Source: Pyrenochaeta sp. MPI-SDFR-AT-0127 (taxonomy: Eukaryota; Ascomycota; Dothideomycetes; Pleosporales; Cucurbitariaceae). From it: a stretch of DNA of 64,000 nucleotides. The DNA lies in the NCBI GenBank assembly GCA_020747015.1, contig JAGTJM010000047.1:186001-250000 (forward strand), given 5' to 3'. A model generated the notes under the pieces. It had not been told where the DNA came from. It ran no database searches and saw only the letters and a list, made by a program, of their open reading frames with translations. The number at the start of each line of letters is the position of its first letter. Within the stretch, counting starts at the first letter, position 1. This document shows positions 10,603 through 22,370 of the stretch, piece by piece. A program made the position numbers and the translations under genes.

Positions 10603-13600
10603 ATGGCGCCGGGGCGAACAACCCGTAAATCAGCTCTCACACATGAAATCGCTTCCGCAGCATCGACAACGTCAGCGACCAGTAAGTCTTTCATTCAATT
10701 CTTGACATGATTGATATTTATGATACTTTGTGTCGGATTTGAAGTGTTAACCCAAATTCCTGTGCCCCCAGATGATACGCCCATGACCGACCTTCGCCAC
10801 AACCAGAAGCGGACTCGCTCATCTCGCACTTTTGTGCCCAACACCTCTGAAGACGAGAACAGCGTAATCGAGGTTGCGCCTCTTGTAAAATCTGCACATA
10901 TTAGACGAGTCCTGAAGGAAGTCTCGATACCCGTCATGGGCTCTAAGAAATCGCCTGCCGCTCGTGGAAGAACTTCCAGAACCAGTGCGCCAAGAACGGA
11001 GCAAGAAAGCTCGAACGGGTCTCCTTCTCTTGAGAACTCAGATTATGAGACCCCTGGAACGAGCATTTCGACCACGCCGGCGCTTTCCGTTCGCCACAAC
11101 AAGCCGTTCGCAGGCACTGCCACGAGCAAGGCTGTGCTCAAGTCCCGAAGCACATCCTCTACTCGCAAGCGACCGCATAACACTGTGTTGGACTCAGAAG
11201 AAGACGACGACGAGGTGATCGATATGGATGCGGAGATTGCATTGCAAATGCAAATGGAAGACGAGGAGGAACAAGAGCGTCACAGCAAGCGCCAGAAAAT
11301 GGAAGACATGGATGATGGTGACATGACTTCTATCGACGTGCCTTTGGTATCCTTTTCAAAGAGGAAGTCTACTGTCTATACAGGCAAGGGAAAAGGCAAA
11401 GCCAGGATGGATAGAAATACTGAAGATGACGAGGATTCACTGCTCAGTGAGCCCATAATGCCAAAGTCTTACAAAGGCAAGGGCAAAGGCAAAGCTGAAG
11501 ACTTACCGAAAGGCCGCAATCGCTCGGCTCGCTCTAGTGCCAAGAAGAAGGGAAGGTTCACTGAGGACGATTTCCTAGACGATGACGAGTCAGACGGCGG
11601 AGAATTTCGACCAGACGCTGCGGAGGATTTGGAGTCCTTGCTTGATGAGCTTGACACGCCAATCGCAAGCGACAGCGAAGAAGAACCCCTCAAGGTGGCA
11701 AGCGCTCGCCTGAAGAAAGTCGCAGCCAAGGTCAACAAGACTGCACGAGGCAAGAAGAAACTCACAATTGCTGAGCAGAAAGAAGGCGCGCAACGTCGTG
11801 CACGGTTTGCACATATTGAGGACAAATGGGAGAGAAAGCGTGCCATGAACCGCGAGCGAGCAGAGCAACAGCACCCGAAGTTGTTATCCATGTGGAACGA
11901 TCTGCAAAAAGTCCCAGTTCTGGAGGTTCAGAAGGCAGAACAACCAAAGTCTATCAACCGACGACTGAAACCATTCCAACTCGAAGGTCTCAGCTGGATG
12001 GTGCGCCAGGAGCAGACCCATTATAAAGGTGGCCTCCTTGGAGATGAAATGGGTATGGGCAAAACAATTCAAGCCGTATCGCTCATCATGTCCGACTATC
12101 CCGCGAAGCAACCAACCCTTGTTTGTGTCCCACCAGTAGCTCTCATGCAGTGGTCGAACGAAATTCGCGAGTATACAGACAATAAACTCAAAGTTCTGGT
12201 GTATCACGGCACAAATGCCAAGTGCAAGAGGATGACAATCAAGGAGTTGAAGAGTTACGATGTCATCATGGTCTCATACAACAGCCTAGAGTCACTGCAT
12301 CGCAAAGAAACTAAGGGCTGGTCCCGCGGTGAGGATATTATCAAGGAAGCCTCGCCACTTCACGCCATCCATTACCACCGTCTGATCCTTGATGAGGCGC
12401 ACAGCATCAAGTCACGCACTACAGGTGTGGCTAAGGCCTGCTTTGCACTGACAGGTACATACAAGTGGTGCTTATCTGGCACGCCTGTGCAGAATCGTAT
12501 CGGAGAATTCTTCTCGCTCCTCCGCTTTCTGGAGGTCCGACCATTTGCAGACTACTTCTGCCGTTCCTGCGACTGCGAGAAGCTGCACTGGGCCACCGAC
12601 GACGATCACATGTGTGTCGCTTGTAACCATGGTGCATCTGAGCACATCTCTGTGTTTAATCAGGAGCTGCTCAACCCAATCACTGGCGATGATGTGGAGC
12701 TTCGAGAGGAGGCCTTGACGAAGCTCCACATGATCACCGCTCGTATCATGCTGCGCCGCATGAAGCGCGACCATACCAATTCCATGGAGCTTCCGATGAA
12801 GGATATCATTATCCACAACGAGTTTTTCAGCGAAGTGGAGCGCGACTTCTCGACTTCAATCATGTCAAACTCGTCCCGTAAGTTTGATACATACGTCGCA
12901 CAGGGTGTCATGCTCAACAATTATGCCAACATTTTTGGTTTGATCATGCAGATGCGTCAAGTCGCGAACCATCCTGATCTGCTTCTCAAGAAGAATGCTG
13001 CTGAAGGTAGTGGGAACGTCTATGTATGCAATATCTGTGATGAGCCTGCTGAGGATGCAGTCCGCTCTCACTGCCGACATGAGTTTTGCCGCGCATGTAT
13101 CAAGGATTTCATGGATACGTGTGAGGCCTCGGAAACTGAGGCAGATTGCCCCCGTTGCCATATTGCCCTTTCTATCGACTTTGAGCAACCTGAGCTTGAA
13201 CAAGACGAAGACTCTGTCAAGAAAACCTCGATCATCAACCGCATCAAGATGGAGAATTGGACTTCGTCCACCAAGATTGAGATGTTGGTCTACGATCTCT
13301 ACAAGCTCCGCAGCAAGAAGCAAACCTTGAAGTCTATTGTGTTCAGCCAGTTTACGTCTATGTTGCAGCTCATCGAGTGGCGCCTCCGTCGAGCGGGGTT
13401 CAACACGGTCATGTTGGACGGTAGCATGACGCCCGCTCAAAGACAGAAGAGCATTGACCACTTCATGACCAATCCGGATGTTGAGGTTTTCCTTGTCTCA
13501 TTGAAGGCTGGTGGTGTTGCTCTCAACCTGACTGAAGCCTCCAGGGTGTTCATTGTGGATCCGTAAGCTCGCTCCTTCTCTGATAGTTGTTCATGCTTGC

Positions 13601-13842
13601 TAACGCATTCTAGATGGTGGAATCCCGCCGCAGAGTGGCAATCTGCTGACCGCTGTCATCGCATAGGCCAGAAGCGACCCTGCGTCATAACTCGTCTATG
13701 TATTGAAGACAGCGTGGAATCTCGTATGGTGGCGCTTCAAGAGAAGAAAGCAGCCATGATCGCTGGTACTGTCAACAACGACAAGGTTGCTATGGATCGC
13801 TTGAGTCCCGAGGACCTGCAATTCTTGTTCCGCGGTACCTAG
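10603..13842 (+). CDS. RAD16: RAD16-type SNF2/RING nucleotide-excision repair ATPase
   Basis: Three exons, 10603-10681, 10772-13562 and 13614-13842, give 1032 residues with the frame kept across both introns (90 and 51 nt). The first 400 residues are a charged, Ser/Lys/Glu-rich nuclear-type region. Next comes a SNF2 ATPase domain with Walker A DEMGMGKT (about residue 450) and a DEAH box (LILDEAHSIKS). A Cys-rich insert (FCRSCDCEK...CVACNH) and a C3HC4 RING finger (CNICDE...CRHEFCRACI...CPRC, from about 778) sit between the helicase lobes. The C-terminal helicase lobe ends with DRCHRIGQ. This arrangement is diagnostic of Rad16, which with Rad7 performs global-genome nucleotide excision repair of non-transcribed DNA; the RING suggests ubiquitin-ligase activity. 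The start was chosen at 10603 because the spliced frame continues upstream of the first in-exon Met. Confidence 0.95.
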
Positions 13843-14933
13843 ACGTGGGATTTCCGCTATGGTTGAAGGAGTAGTGTGTATTATGGGTTAAAGGGATAAT
13901 GGAATTAGCACGGTGGGAGCACTGCAAATTCGAGTATTATTCGACAGGCTTTCCTCGGCGTATCAAGGACATTCTTCGTAACTACTATGGTAGGTGGAGT
14001 AGGACAGGAAGAGTCGACTCCACTTGATGACGCGGATGCACAGCGAATACAATTTCAAGTAGTGTTTATGACCTGAAGGAATTTATTTGCAAATTTTGCA
14101 CTCACTAATAAGTCTGAATGATCATGTTCAAGTAAGCGCGCAGCGGGGCCTCATGGCGCAAGCGGGAGCCAAGCACATGACGTCGATCGTGAAGTTCTTA
14201 CCCCGGATTTACGGCAACCTCACTGCGGCCCAGCCCTGTCCAGAACGGCGGGCTTTTAGCTAAGCATTGCGTTTCTCGATCACCACGACTGGACATGATA
14301 GCTCATGAAAAGCGCATCTGCCCCCCTTCTTCGAGGTACAGAAGCTGAGAAGTATCTGCCGTGTATGCCGGACTAATACGATATGCCGTCCATACACTCT
14401 GCACACGCAGCATACACGAAGACAGGCGCGTAGTCTGACTGCAGTCAGGTGCAAAACGCAGGAACACGTTTGCATCAGTATCTCCGGGCATCATACAAGT
14501 GTATATAGAGTTGCGCGCCGCGACCCGAGGAGAAGTGCAGTTGGGATAGGTTGGTTGTACGTAATTTTACGTAAAGCAAGAGCAACTTACTGCGATCGTC
14601 ATCGGCTGAATGTTCGCGCGACAGCATCAGGTGCAAAAGTTTCAGCGTAGCATAGTACGTGCGCCCCTGGATGTGTAATAATAATTCCATAGTACGGAGT
14701 AGTAGAGGGGTACGCCTTACTGTGTCGGTGTTGCACCTGAGTGTGGTTTTGGCTCGGGACCGAAGAATGGCGCAATAAAGCCGTTCTGACCGTGCCTGGG
14801 CTCCATGACGGTGCGGGAGGCGTTTTGTGTAAAAGGGCGGGCCGTCCCTATTGTCGCAGTCTCTTGTTGTTCTTGGTCTTTGGCGAGGGTAGATCAGAGA
14901 CTACTGGGTGTGCTTTGCTTTTGCCTGTCCACG
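13843..14933. other. Intergenic, no gene seen
   Basis: About 1.1 kb holding the RAD16 3' end and the promoter of the HPP gene. Short ORFs here have no recognisable content. Confidence 0.5.
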
Positions 14934-16016
14934 ATGGGTTTCTTTGAGAGAAGCCGGGCCTGGGACCTGGATCTGGATCGCTACCTCAACCGTGTAATAC
15001 CGCCGTCGCCGTTACACAGATTACCTCCACATGTCTCGAGGTTCTTGGGTTACAGGAAGTCGAAGCAGCAAGATGTCGGAAATGTTCTTGGGGCTTTTTG
15101 GTCGTTGCTTGGCGCCTTCTGCGGGTTGGCAGTGGTAGCCGCCGTGTTCAATAATACACAAAGTATACAATGGCATAGTCCTCCGGCGTTGATCGCATCA
15201 TTCGTAAGTCTTTCTGTCTTGTTCTTGGCTGTGTATGAGATGTATGTGCTGATGTTGTGGGTGCAGGGAGCATCAGCAATCCTAGAATACAACGCTGTAC
15301 GATCACCTCTTGGTCAACCACGGAATGCACTCCTAGGCCACACCTTTTCTGCTCTGATTGGCGTCGGCATATCAAAACTCTTCCAATACCACTCAGACTA
15401 TGAATCGATAAAATGGATAGCAGGCGCAGTGTCCTGCAGCATTGCCTCTGCCGTCATGCTTTTGACTGGGACTGTTCATCCACCCGGTGGTGCGTCTGCT
15501 GTGCTTGCCGCTACTGAGCCTGCCATCACAGCAATGGGCTGGTTCTTTGTCGGGTTGGTGATGTGGGGCACTACTTTGATGTTGATTGTCGGGCTAGTGA
15601 TCAACAATATACAAAGACAATTTCCGGTCTACTGGTGGACGCCGCTAGATATCAGGAGGGCGAGGAGAGAGGATGAGGAGACGGTGCCGGACGCAAGGGG
15701 AGGAGTAGAGAGGAAGGAGAGCCAGGAGCAGCAAAAATATGACCAGGATGACGAACAAATAAAAATCACAGGCGCCGAAGTAATACTGCCAGACGACTTG
15801 AGCCTAAACAAGGAAGAGGCCGACGTAATAGAAAAGCTGAGGAGAAGACTGAGGAAGAGAATTGACGAGCGAGACGGGATGGCCGAAGAAGGAAAAGACA
15901 TGGACACAGACTCGAGCAGCGGACGGAGCAGCGCCGAGTGCACTGTAGTGCCCAGCAGAAGCGAACTAGGCGACTGCGAAAGAAGTCGTAGTGGGAGCAG
16001 TCGCTCTGGTATTTAG
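14934..16016 (+). CDS. HPP-family integral membrane protein
   Basis: Exons 14934-15203 and 15267-16016 encode 339 residues. The HPP motif that names the family is seen in LTGTVHPPGGASAVLAA, and the preceding SPLGQPRNALLGHTFSALIG is a second family signature. Four or so hydrophobic segments lie between residues about 50 and 205. The remaining 130 residues form a charged, probably cytosolic tail. Splicing of the 63-nt intron joins ALIASF to GASAILEYN, matching family spacing. The intron is a multiple of three and stop-free, so retention would also be translated. Bacterial and plant HPP proteins have been linked to nitrite transport into plastids, but the role of fungal members is not established. 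The Met at 14934 was preferred to an upstream in-frame Met at 14805 because the intervening residues are not membrane-like or conserved-looking. Confidence 0.88.
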   Translation: MGFFERSRAWDLDLDRYLNRVIPPSPLHRLPPHVSRFLGYRKSKQQDVGNVLGAFWSLLGAFCGLAVVAAVFNNTQSIQWHSPPALIASFVSLSVLFLAVYEMYVLMLWVQGASAILEYNAVRSPLGQPRNALLGHTFSALIGVGISKLFQYHSDYESIKWIAGAVSCSIASAVMLLTGTVHPPGGASAVLAATEPAITAMGWFFVGLVMWGTTLMLIVGLVINNIQRQFPVYWWTPLDIRRARREDEETVPDARGGVERKESQEQQKYDQDDEQIKITGAEVILPDDLSLNKEEADVIEKLRRRLRKRIDERDGMAEEGKDMDTDSSSGRSSAECTVVPSRSELGDCERSRSGSSRSGI

Positions 16017-16807
16017 TTGTAACTCGTTATCGCCGTTGAGCATAGCAATAGATAACGCTAACCACGTTGTATGGCATTTCCGAGGAGCGCAGATGCGGCT
16101 GTATCAGCACCCCGACCAGACACAAGCCCTGTCCTAATATGTCCTAGCCGTATCAGCATCAGAGCAGTGTCCGCTATTCAGCGTGGTGAATTAGTCTGTC
16201 ATCTGCAGCTGGCCTTGCAAGGGCGTTGGAATCTGGTGACGCAGCACAACCAGGCGCCAGACCAGCGCGAGGCGGGCATGCATGGAAGCAGCCTCAAAAG
16301 TCCAGGCGCACATCGAGCATGTCAATCAGCTCCTAGAGTCCGCAAAGCAGAGTATCCTGTCCTGGATTTATTGTTGAACGCGCCGTGTATTCTGGCGATA
16401 GACGCAAGGCCGAGTGGTCAGCACACGGCACCCTACCGGTACTTTTGCCCTATGATGCGTGGGGAAGCCGTCATTGGCCGTGCACCAGGCTTCGCCACAG
16501 AAAGAAAATTGGGCATTTGCATCTCACTGCCGAGCATTCATTGTTGTTTGGCCGGGTAGCCCTATTTTTTCTCTTCACCTGCTATCCATCTCTTCCTTGA
16601 GACACGACTTGCCTACAACACACACCCACACTCCACTCGTTTGCCCATAACCGAGTGCCCGCCCGTGTCTGCCTTCTTCCCACGCCCATTTCCCACTATC
16701 GATAAGAGTGGGCTTAGCGGGGTCAAAGACCGACATTGATCCAGCACTACAAAAATTTCGCCCTCTCCCTCCACCACCCCGAACAACCCTCCTACCAGCA
16801 AGACAAC
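16017..16807. other. Intergenic, no gene seen
   Basis: About 790 bp between the HPP gene and ARB1. A 162-codon open frame at 16071-16559 has no domain, signal or sensible composition and is not called. The last 100 bases are a C-rich 5' leader of ARB1. Confidence 0.5.
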
Positions 16808-18778
16808 ATGGTCTCCGCCTCAAAAGCCGCCCGCCAGGCAAAGCGTGCTGCCGATGACAAGCCCAAGAAGACAACAGCCTCGAGGCTTTCGTCAAAGGCA
16901 AACTCCAGAGTGGCGTCCAAAGCCAACTCGGTCAACGGCGATGAGGCCGAGGACCTCGAACTCAACGAGGAGGTCAAGAAGCTCACCATGCAGGAGGACA
17001 AGCATGGTTTGTCTGACCGTGTCACAACCGGTGTGCTCGCCTCGCTCGAGCAGTCCCGCGACGTCAAGATCATCTCCTCGTCCCTCGTCTTCCACGGAAA
17101 GGTGCTCTTCAACGACGCCACCATCGAGATCAACTACGGCCGCCGATACGGCTTGTTGGGCGAGAACGGCTGCGGAAAGACGACTCTTCTCAAGGCCATC
17201 GACAAGCGCGAGTTCCCCTTCCCAGATCACATCGACATCTACCTACTGAACCAGGGTGCGCCCAAGACCGAGCTGGGTGCCCTTGAGTGGGTTGTGCGCG
17301 AGGCTGAGAACGAGCTGGCTCGTCTTGAGAAACTGGCTGAAGATACCCTTGAGAAGGATGGCCCCGAGAGCCCTTTGCTAGACGACATTTACGAGGTATG
17401 TAGCCACCCACCCATCCATCTCACAGTGACAAAACCTAACCCTTCTACAGCGTCAAGAGAGCATGGACCCCTCCACCTTCCATACCCGTGCCTCCCTCAT
17501 TCTCACTGGTCTCGGTTTCAACAAGACCACCATCAACAAGAAGACAAAGGACATGTCTGGTGGATGGCGTATGCGTGTAGCACTCGGCAAGGCCCTCTTC
17601 GTCAAGCCTGCTCTTCTGTTGCTCGACGACCCGACGGCCCATTTGGATTTGGAGGCCTGTGTGTGGCTGGAGGAATACATGAAGCAGTGGGATCGCACAC
17701 TTATCCTCGTGTCCCACTCCATGGATTTCTTGAACGGTGTCTGCACAAACATGATCGACATGCGCATGAAGAAGCTCCTCTACTATGGTGGTAACTACGA
17801 CACATACATCAAGACCCGCACTGAGCAGGAAGTCAACCAGACCAAGGCCTATGAGAAGCAGCAGGACGAGATCAAGCACATTAAGAAGTTTATCGCCTCT
17901 GCCGGTACATATGCCAACTTGGTCAGGCAAGCCAAGTCTCGCCAGAAGATCTTGGACAAGATGGAGGCAGACGGGCTTATCGAGCCGGTTGTTGCTGACC
18001 GAGTCTTCACCTTCCGTTTCGCCGATGTCGAGAAACTGCCACCGCCAGTTCTGTCGCTCGACGACGTCACCTTCTCTTACTCTGGTGAGAAGAAGGACAA
18101 TCTGTATGAGAACTTGGACTTTGGTGTCGACATGGACTCGCGAACAGCGCTCGTTGGCCCCAACGGTGTCGGCAAGTCAACTCTGCTTAATATCTTCACT
18201 GGCAAGCTCAGCCCCACATCCGGTGTTGTTTCGCGTCATACCCACTTGAAGCTCGGTGTTTACAGCCAGCATTCGGCAGAACAGCTCGACCTTACCAAGT
18301 CCGCTCTTGACTTCGTCCGCGACAAATTCTCCCACATCAGCCAAGATTACCAATACTGGCGCCAACAGCTTGGTCGCTATGGTATGACTGGTGAGGGCCA
18401 GACTGCGAAGATGGCGACCTTGTCCGATGGTCAGAAGAGCCGTATCGTGTTCGCTCTGTTGGCTATTGAAGGCCCCAACATGTTGTTGCTTGACGAACCG
18501 ACCAACGGTCTCGATATTCCTACCATTGACAGTTTGGCAGATGCTATCAACGCTTTCAGCGGTGGTGTCGTCGTTGTCTCTCACGACTTCCGGTACGTTT
18601 CTCCGTCTTGTTATTATTCTGAACTAGTTTGCTGACTCCTGATAGATTGCTCGACAAGATTGCAAAGGATATCATGGTCTGCGAACACAAGACTGTCCGA
18701 CGATGGGACGGTAGCATTGGCGAGTACAAGAACCATCTCCGAAAGAAGATGTCGTCGACTGGTGCCCTCAAGACTTAG
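16808..18778 (+). CDS. ARB1: ABC-F ATPase ARB1, ribosome biogenesis
   Basis: Three exons, 16808-17395, 17451-18592 and 18646-18778, give 620 residues, close to yeast Arb1. A Lys/Ala-rich N-terminus is followed by two ATP-binding cassettes and no membrane domain. Cassette 1 has GENGCGKT (about 117) and signature SGGWRMR (about 232); cassette 2 has GPNGVGKS (about 431) and signature LSDGQKSR (about 519). The Walker B of cassette 1 reads LLLLDDPTAHLD rather than the usual DEPTNHLD; I recall the same form in yeast Arb1, so it is not a defect. Cassette 2 has the standard LLLLDEPTNGLD. Arb1 is an essential soluble ATPase shuttling between nucleus and cytoplasm in 40S and 60S subunit biogenesis. Both introns are short (55 and 53 nt), with the second falling inside the codon after HDF. 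Confidence 0.96.
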
Positions 18779-19302
18779 AGAGGGGCTTCTGGAGGTTGTT
18801 TCGCAAAATTCATGCGTCTTCTGAGCTGCAGGACGCGGGTTTAAAGCAAAAAGTAATGGCCTTTGAGCAGGGTTCAGGACACCTCTGCAGTAGGCTGGCA
18901 GCTCCGCGCGACCTGCTTCAGTGTCTTCTGCAATGGGTAGAGGCATCTGGATTCTACGTTATGATGCATTGGGTCTTAGAGGAGTTCTTAGAGTTGGCTT
19001 ACGACCAAAATGATATCACATAGATGCTTTAAGTCTGTTCTGAATTTGTCGTCAACGTGATGCTGGCCAATATAATGTTTCCATCCAACCATGACTTTCG
19101 GCACGTGCCGGTCCGCGAACTGTGAGCTGTGACGACTCCCATTTGCACCCCGCAAGCTTGACCTCTTGACATTAACACTCACCAAATCATTTCCCTACAG
19201 CGATCTTCGCTATACTCCTGCCTAAGTGTCCTAACTGTATTCTAGAGCTGCCTCCAACCACGGAATCAGCTCGACACTCATCCAATCCACATCTTGCCCG
19301 CC
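18779..19302. other. Intergenic, no gene seen
   Basis: About 520 bp holding the ARB1 3' region and FYV10 promoter. Nothing else is visible. Confidence 0.5.
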
Positions 19303-20716
19303 ATGGCGGAGCTCATAAGCACAAAGCTCAATGCAGAGTCACACCTGCTGCTCGTATGATACCCTCCACGCCTCCTTTGCACTGCATACATGGCTAACCT
19401 TAACTACCTCAGGACCAACCCCTCCTCCGCATGCCCTACGAACTCTCGCGGCGAAATTTCAAGAATGCCCAACGCGTCATTGAACACTCGACTACCGCAC
19501 TTACAACCTCGCTCACCGCCACCACAAAAGCTGCGTCCAAGTCCGCTTCCTCTGCCGATGCTACCCTCGAGAGCCTCGACAGCATGATCAGCAAGATGCA
19601 AGGATTAAAGCGCAAACTAGAGGGTCTGCATGAGGAAGAACAGAGGATCCATCGCAGTGCGAAAGCGCGGCTACGACACCTGCAGGACTTGTACGAAGTG
19701 CAGAGTCTGGCAGATGTAAAGTACGATGAGTGGTCGCGCACGCGATTGAGCAGATTACTCGTCGACTATCTGCTGCGCGAGGGGTACTCGGAATCAGCGG
19801 CCCATCTGGCGCAGAGCAAGGGCATCACAGAGCTCGTCGATGTGGATGCGTTTGTGGCGTGCCACAAGATCGAGCGCAGCTTGAGAGAGGGCATGAGTAC
19901 CACGCTGGCGCTGGACTGGTGCAAAGAACACGGCAAGGAGCTGAAGAAGGGGGAGAGCAAGCTGGAGTTTGAGCTTCGCTTGCAGCAATACATCGAGCTG
20001 GTGCGCCAGGGGCATGAGGCGGGTGTGAGTGGTATGGACGGGGTGGAGACAGAGGGTTTTGGTATGAACGGCGTTAGTATAGGAGGGGGAGGTGGGGAGG
20101 CCAAGTTGGTGGAGGCGAGAGCACATGCGAAGAAGTATCTGAGTGCGAGTGGGGACTTTGAATTACTAGGAAGAGCAGCGGGGTTACTGGCTTACAGACC
20201 GTGGGACGAGGTGGAACCATATGCGGTATGTTCACATTTCTTCAAGTTGACTTATTACAATCGCTAACTGCTATCAAGTCTCTCTACTCGCCCGCACGCT
20301 GGACCCAACTAGCCACGCTCTTCCTCTCTACCCACCATAACCTGTACTCCCTACCGCCACGCCCACTCCTCCACATCGCCCTCAGCGCTGGTCTCTCCGC
20401 CCTCAAAACACCTGCCTGCCACTCCGCCTACACATCATCGTCTGCCAACGCCTCCTCATCCACCACAACCGTCTGCCCAATCTGCAGCACCGAGCTCAAC
20501 GAGTTGGCCCGCAATGTGCCGTACGCGCACCACACGAAGAGTATCGTAGAGAACGATCCGGTTGTGTTGCCAAACGGACGCATATATGGAAGTGAGCGCT
20601 TAAGAGTCTTCAACGAGAAGGTCGGGACAGAGAAAGGATGGGTACGAGATCCAATTAGTGGCGTCATGGGAGAGAAGTGGAGGGAGGGCGAGGTGCGGAA
20701 GGTGTATGTTATGTGA
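19303..20716 (+). CDS. FYV10: FYV10/GID9-type subunit of the GID ubiquitin ligase
   Basis: Exons 19303-19353, 19413-20225 and 20279-20716 encode 433 residues. After a coiled N-terminus (to about residue 120) come a LisH motif (LLVDYLLREGYSESAAHL), a CTLH domain (ACHKIERSLREG...ALDWCKEH), a CRA-type region, and a degenerate RING at the C-terminus (CPICSTELNELA ... GRIYGSERL). This order is that of MAEA/Fyv10, one of the two RING-like subunits of the GID/CTLH E3 ligase, which degrades gluconeogenic enzymes such as fructose-1,6-bisphosphatase when glucose returns. The start comes from a 17-codon first exon whose splice joins in frame to DQPLLRMPYEL, a family-typical sequence. The gene is convergent with BMT5, 212 bp apart. 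Confidence 0.93.
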
Positions 20717-20928
20717 TCTCCTCTCGTTGTCTTTTCTTGATGTCATGGATCCTTGTATGGCATAGCGAGGCGTTTGGTATGGCTCTTGCCGGGCGTGGCA
20801 GCGGTGCTGGTTGCTCGATTTCGCTACGTCGTAGCTTTGCATGGGTGATTTCAAGGCACTCTCCACTTATGAAATGGACAGACACATGGTGCCCCAAATA
20901 GCACGAAGCCAACTCATCCTCCTCAATC

Positions 20929-22014
20929 TCACTCCTCTTCGTCACTCTCCTCGCGTGCACGCTTACTGGCCGCAAATCCCTTCTTCTGCGAGGGCAAAGC
21001 TCCACCCCTTTTATTCTTGGCTTGTCTAGCCATCTCCTTCTCCTCATCCGAGTCGGCAACCAACGGTATCTTTTCGAACACATACATCCGAGCATCTCTA
21101 TCCTCTCCCTTCCAGGCACCACCCCCTTCTATAGCGCCAAGGGTGCGCACATGGTGGTACTCCGGATACTGCGCCCAATCAAACTTCCAACTTTCGACGA
21201 CCTTGAGGCCCGCATGCCGTGCCAGATCACGTACATTCCAGAGCGTATACGGCTCCCCCTCGAACAAGGTGACGATGATCCTGCCGCCCATTTTTAGAAA
21301 TTCGCGCCCTCGTGGTACTGCTGCGACCTTGTTGCTCTGCGCCTGTATTATCTGTAGCCGCTTTGCCTGGGTCGGGGTGTCGAGACACGACTTGAAGAAG
21401 GACACGAGCAGGGCCTGGTTCGCACGGACCTGGCGATTTACATCTGTCGAGAGGCCTCCCGTGTGGGGGAACTGGAAGGCGATGGTATCCCAGCCCTGTA
21501 TATTTTCATCCTTGCCTTCGCCATCATCGTCGTCGTCGCGCTTGCAGCGCAGATGCTTGTAGCTCGAGACTTTTGTCGCGTCGATGGAGTGGTGCAGCGG
21601 CACGGGCGGTGTGAGTTTGCTCAGTTCCGTGTGGATATCTTGATACGCAGGGTATTTCTGTCGCACTTGTTCTTCAGAATCGTAGCTCGTTGCTGTGACG
21701 TTTGCGCACCCGTGTTCTACAACCAGCGAGCGGGCGAAACTGAAATCTCCCTCCCCGACTAACAGTACATGATCGTATTCGCCAAAAGGGACGTCATGCT
21801 TTTGCGACGCTTGAACAGGTGCTTTTGGGGCTGTCTGAGGGGTTGGGTCAGGTGGGTTCATCTTTTGCTTCTTCGCAGACGGTTTGGAGGTGGACTTTGC
21901 AGATTCCAACTTTGCCTCTGCGGCTTTTGCAACTTTTCGATGGTGTGCAGCAATCTTCTTGTTGCCATCACGCTTCAATTCGCGGCGGGCGCGCTTGGTC
22001 TTGGTCTTGGACAT
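20929..22014 (-). CDS. BMT5: 25S rRNA (uridine-N3)-methyltransferase, BMT5-like
   Basis: Single exon, 361 residues from the Met that opens MSKTKTKRARRELKRDGN; an in-frame Met 12 codons upstream is possible but less basic and less family-like. The N-terminal 70 residues are Lys/Arg-rich, typical of nucleolar proteins. A DUF2431 methyltransferase domain follows, starting FGEYDHVLLVGEGDFSFARSL, with the glycine-rich VGEGDFSF as the SAM-binding motif I, and MGGRIIVTLFEGEPY further on. Yeast Bmt5 makes m3U2634 in 25S rRNA. Substrate specificity here is inferred from family membership. The C-terminus is acidic and Lys-rich (KRAREESDEEE). Confidence 0.9.
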   Translation of the reverse strand: MSKTKTKRARRELKRDGNKKIAAHHRKVAKAAEAKLESAKSTSKPSAKKQKMNPPDPTPQTAPKAPVQASQKHDVPFGEYDHVLLVGEGDFSFARSLVVEHGCANVTATSYDSEEQVRQKYPAYQDIHTELSKLTPPVPLHHSIDATKVSSYKHLRCKRDDDDDGEGKDENIQGWDTIAFQFPHTGGLSTDVNRQVRANQALLVSFFKSCLDTPTQAKRLQIIQAQSNKVAAVPRGREFLKMGGRIIVTLFEGEPYTLWNVRDLARHAGLKVVESWKFDWAQYPEYHHVRTLGAIEGGGAWKGEDRDARMYVFEKIPLVADSDEEKEMARQAKNKRGGALPSQKKGFAASKRAREESDEEE

Positions 22015-22370
22015 GGTTGTCTGCGTAATATGCAATTTGCTGTTGGCCACTGTTCGGAGGTTTGCGGGGAACTTTTTCTGGCATCAGACAGATCTGGGAG
22101 CTTGGACCACTAATCATGGCAGCGGTCAGATCCTGCATGTGACATGTGACGACGAGAGACGCCGCGAGAGAGAACTGGTCAGCGAGACTGAGGATGCATG
22201 TTCGGAACAACAAATCAGTGCAGACGTCAACTTGCTCTAAATGACTAAATGTACAATGATGGTCGAGACTGGGTACAAAGCATCTTTTCGCGCAGCCACT
22301 GCGATCTGCCCAAATCAGACGCTCGCTTGGAACTTTAAATAAACGAACGAGACATTCTCGAGCTCTCTGA
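22015..22370. other. Short intergenic region
   Basis: About 355 bp between the BMT5 start and the LSC1 stop codon, both on the minus strand, so it holds the BMT5 promoter and LSC1 3' region. Nothing else is seen. Confidence 0.5.

Noticed and set aside
16071..16559. 162-codon ORF between the HPP gene and ARB1
   Set aside because: No domain, odd composition, and no supporting splice or start context.
17594..17656. DDPTAHLD in place of DEPTNHLD in ARB1 cassette 1
   Set aside because: At first it looked like a dead Walker B, but I recall yeast Arb1 having the same form, so it is a family trait and not a mutation.
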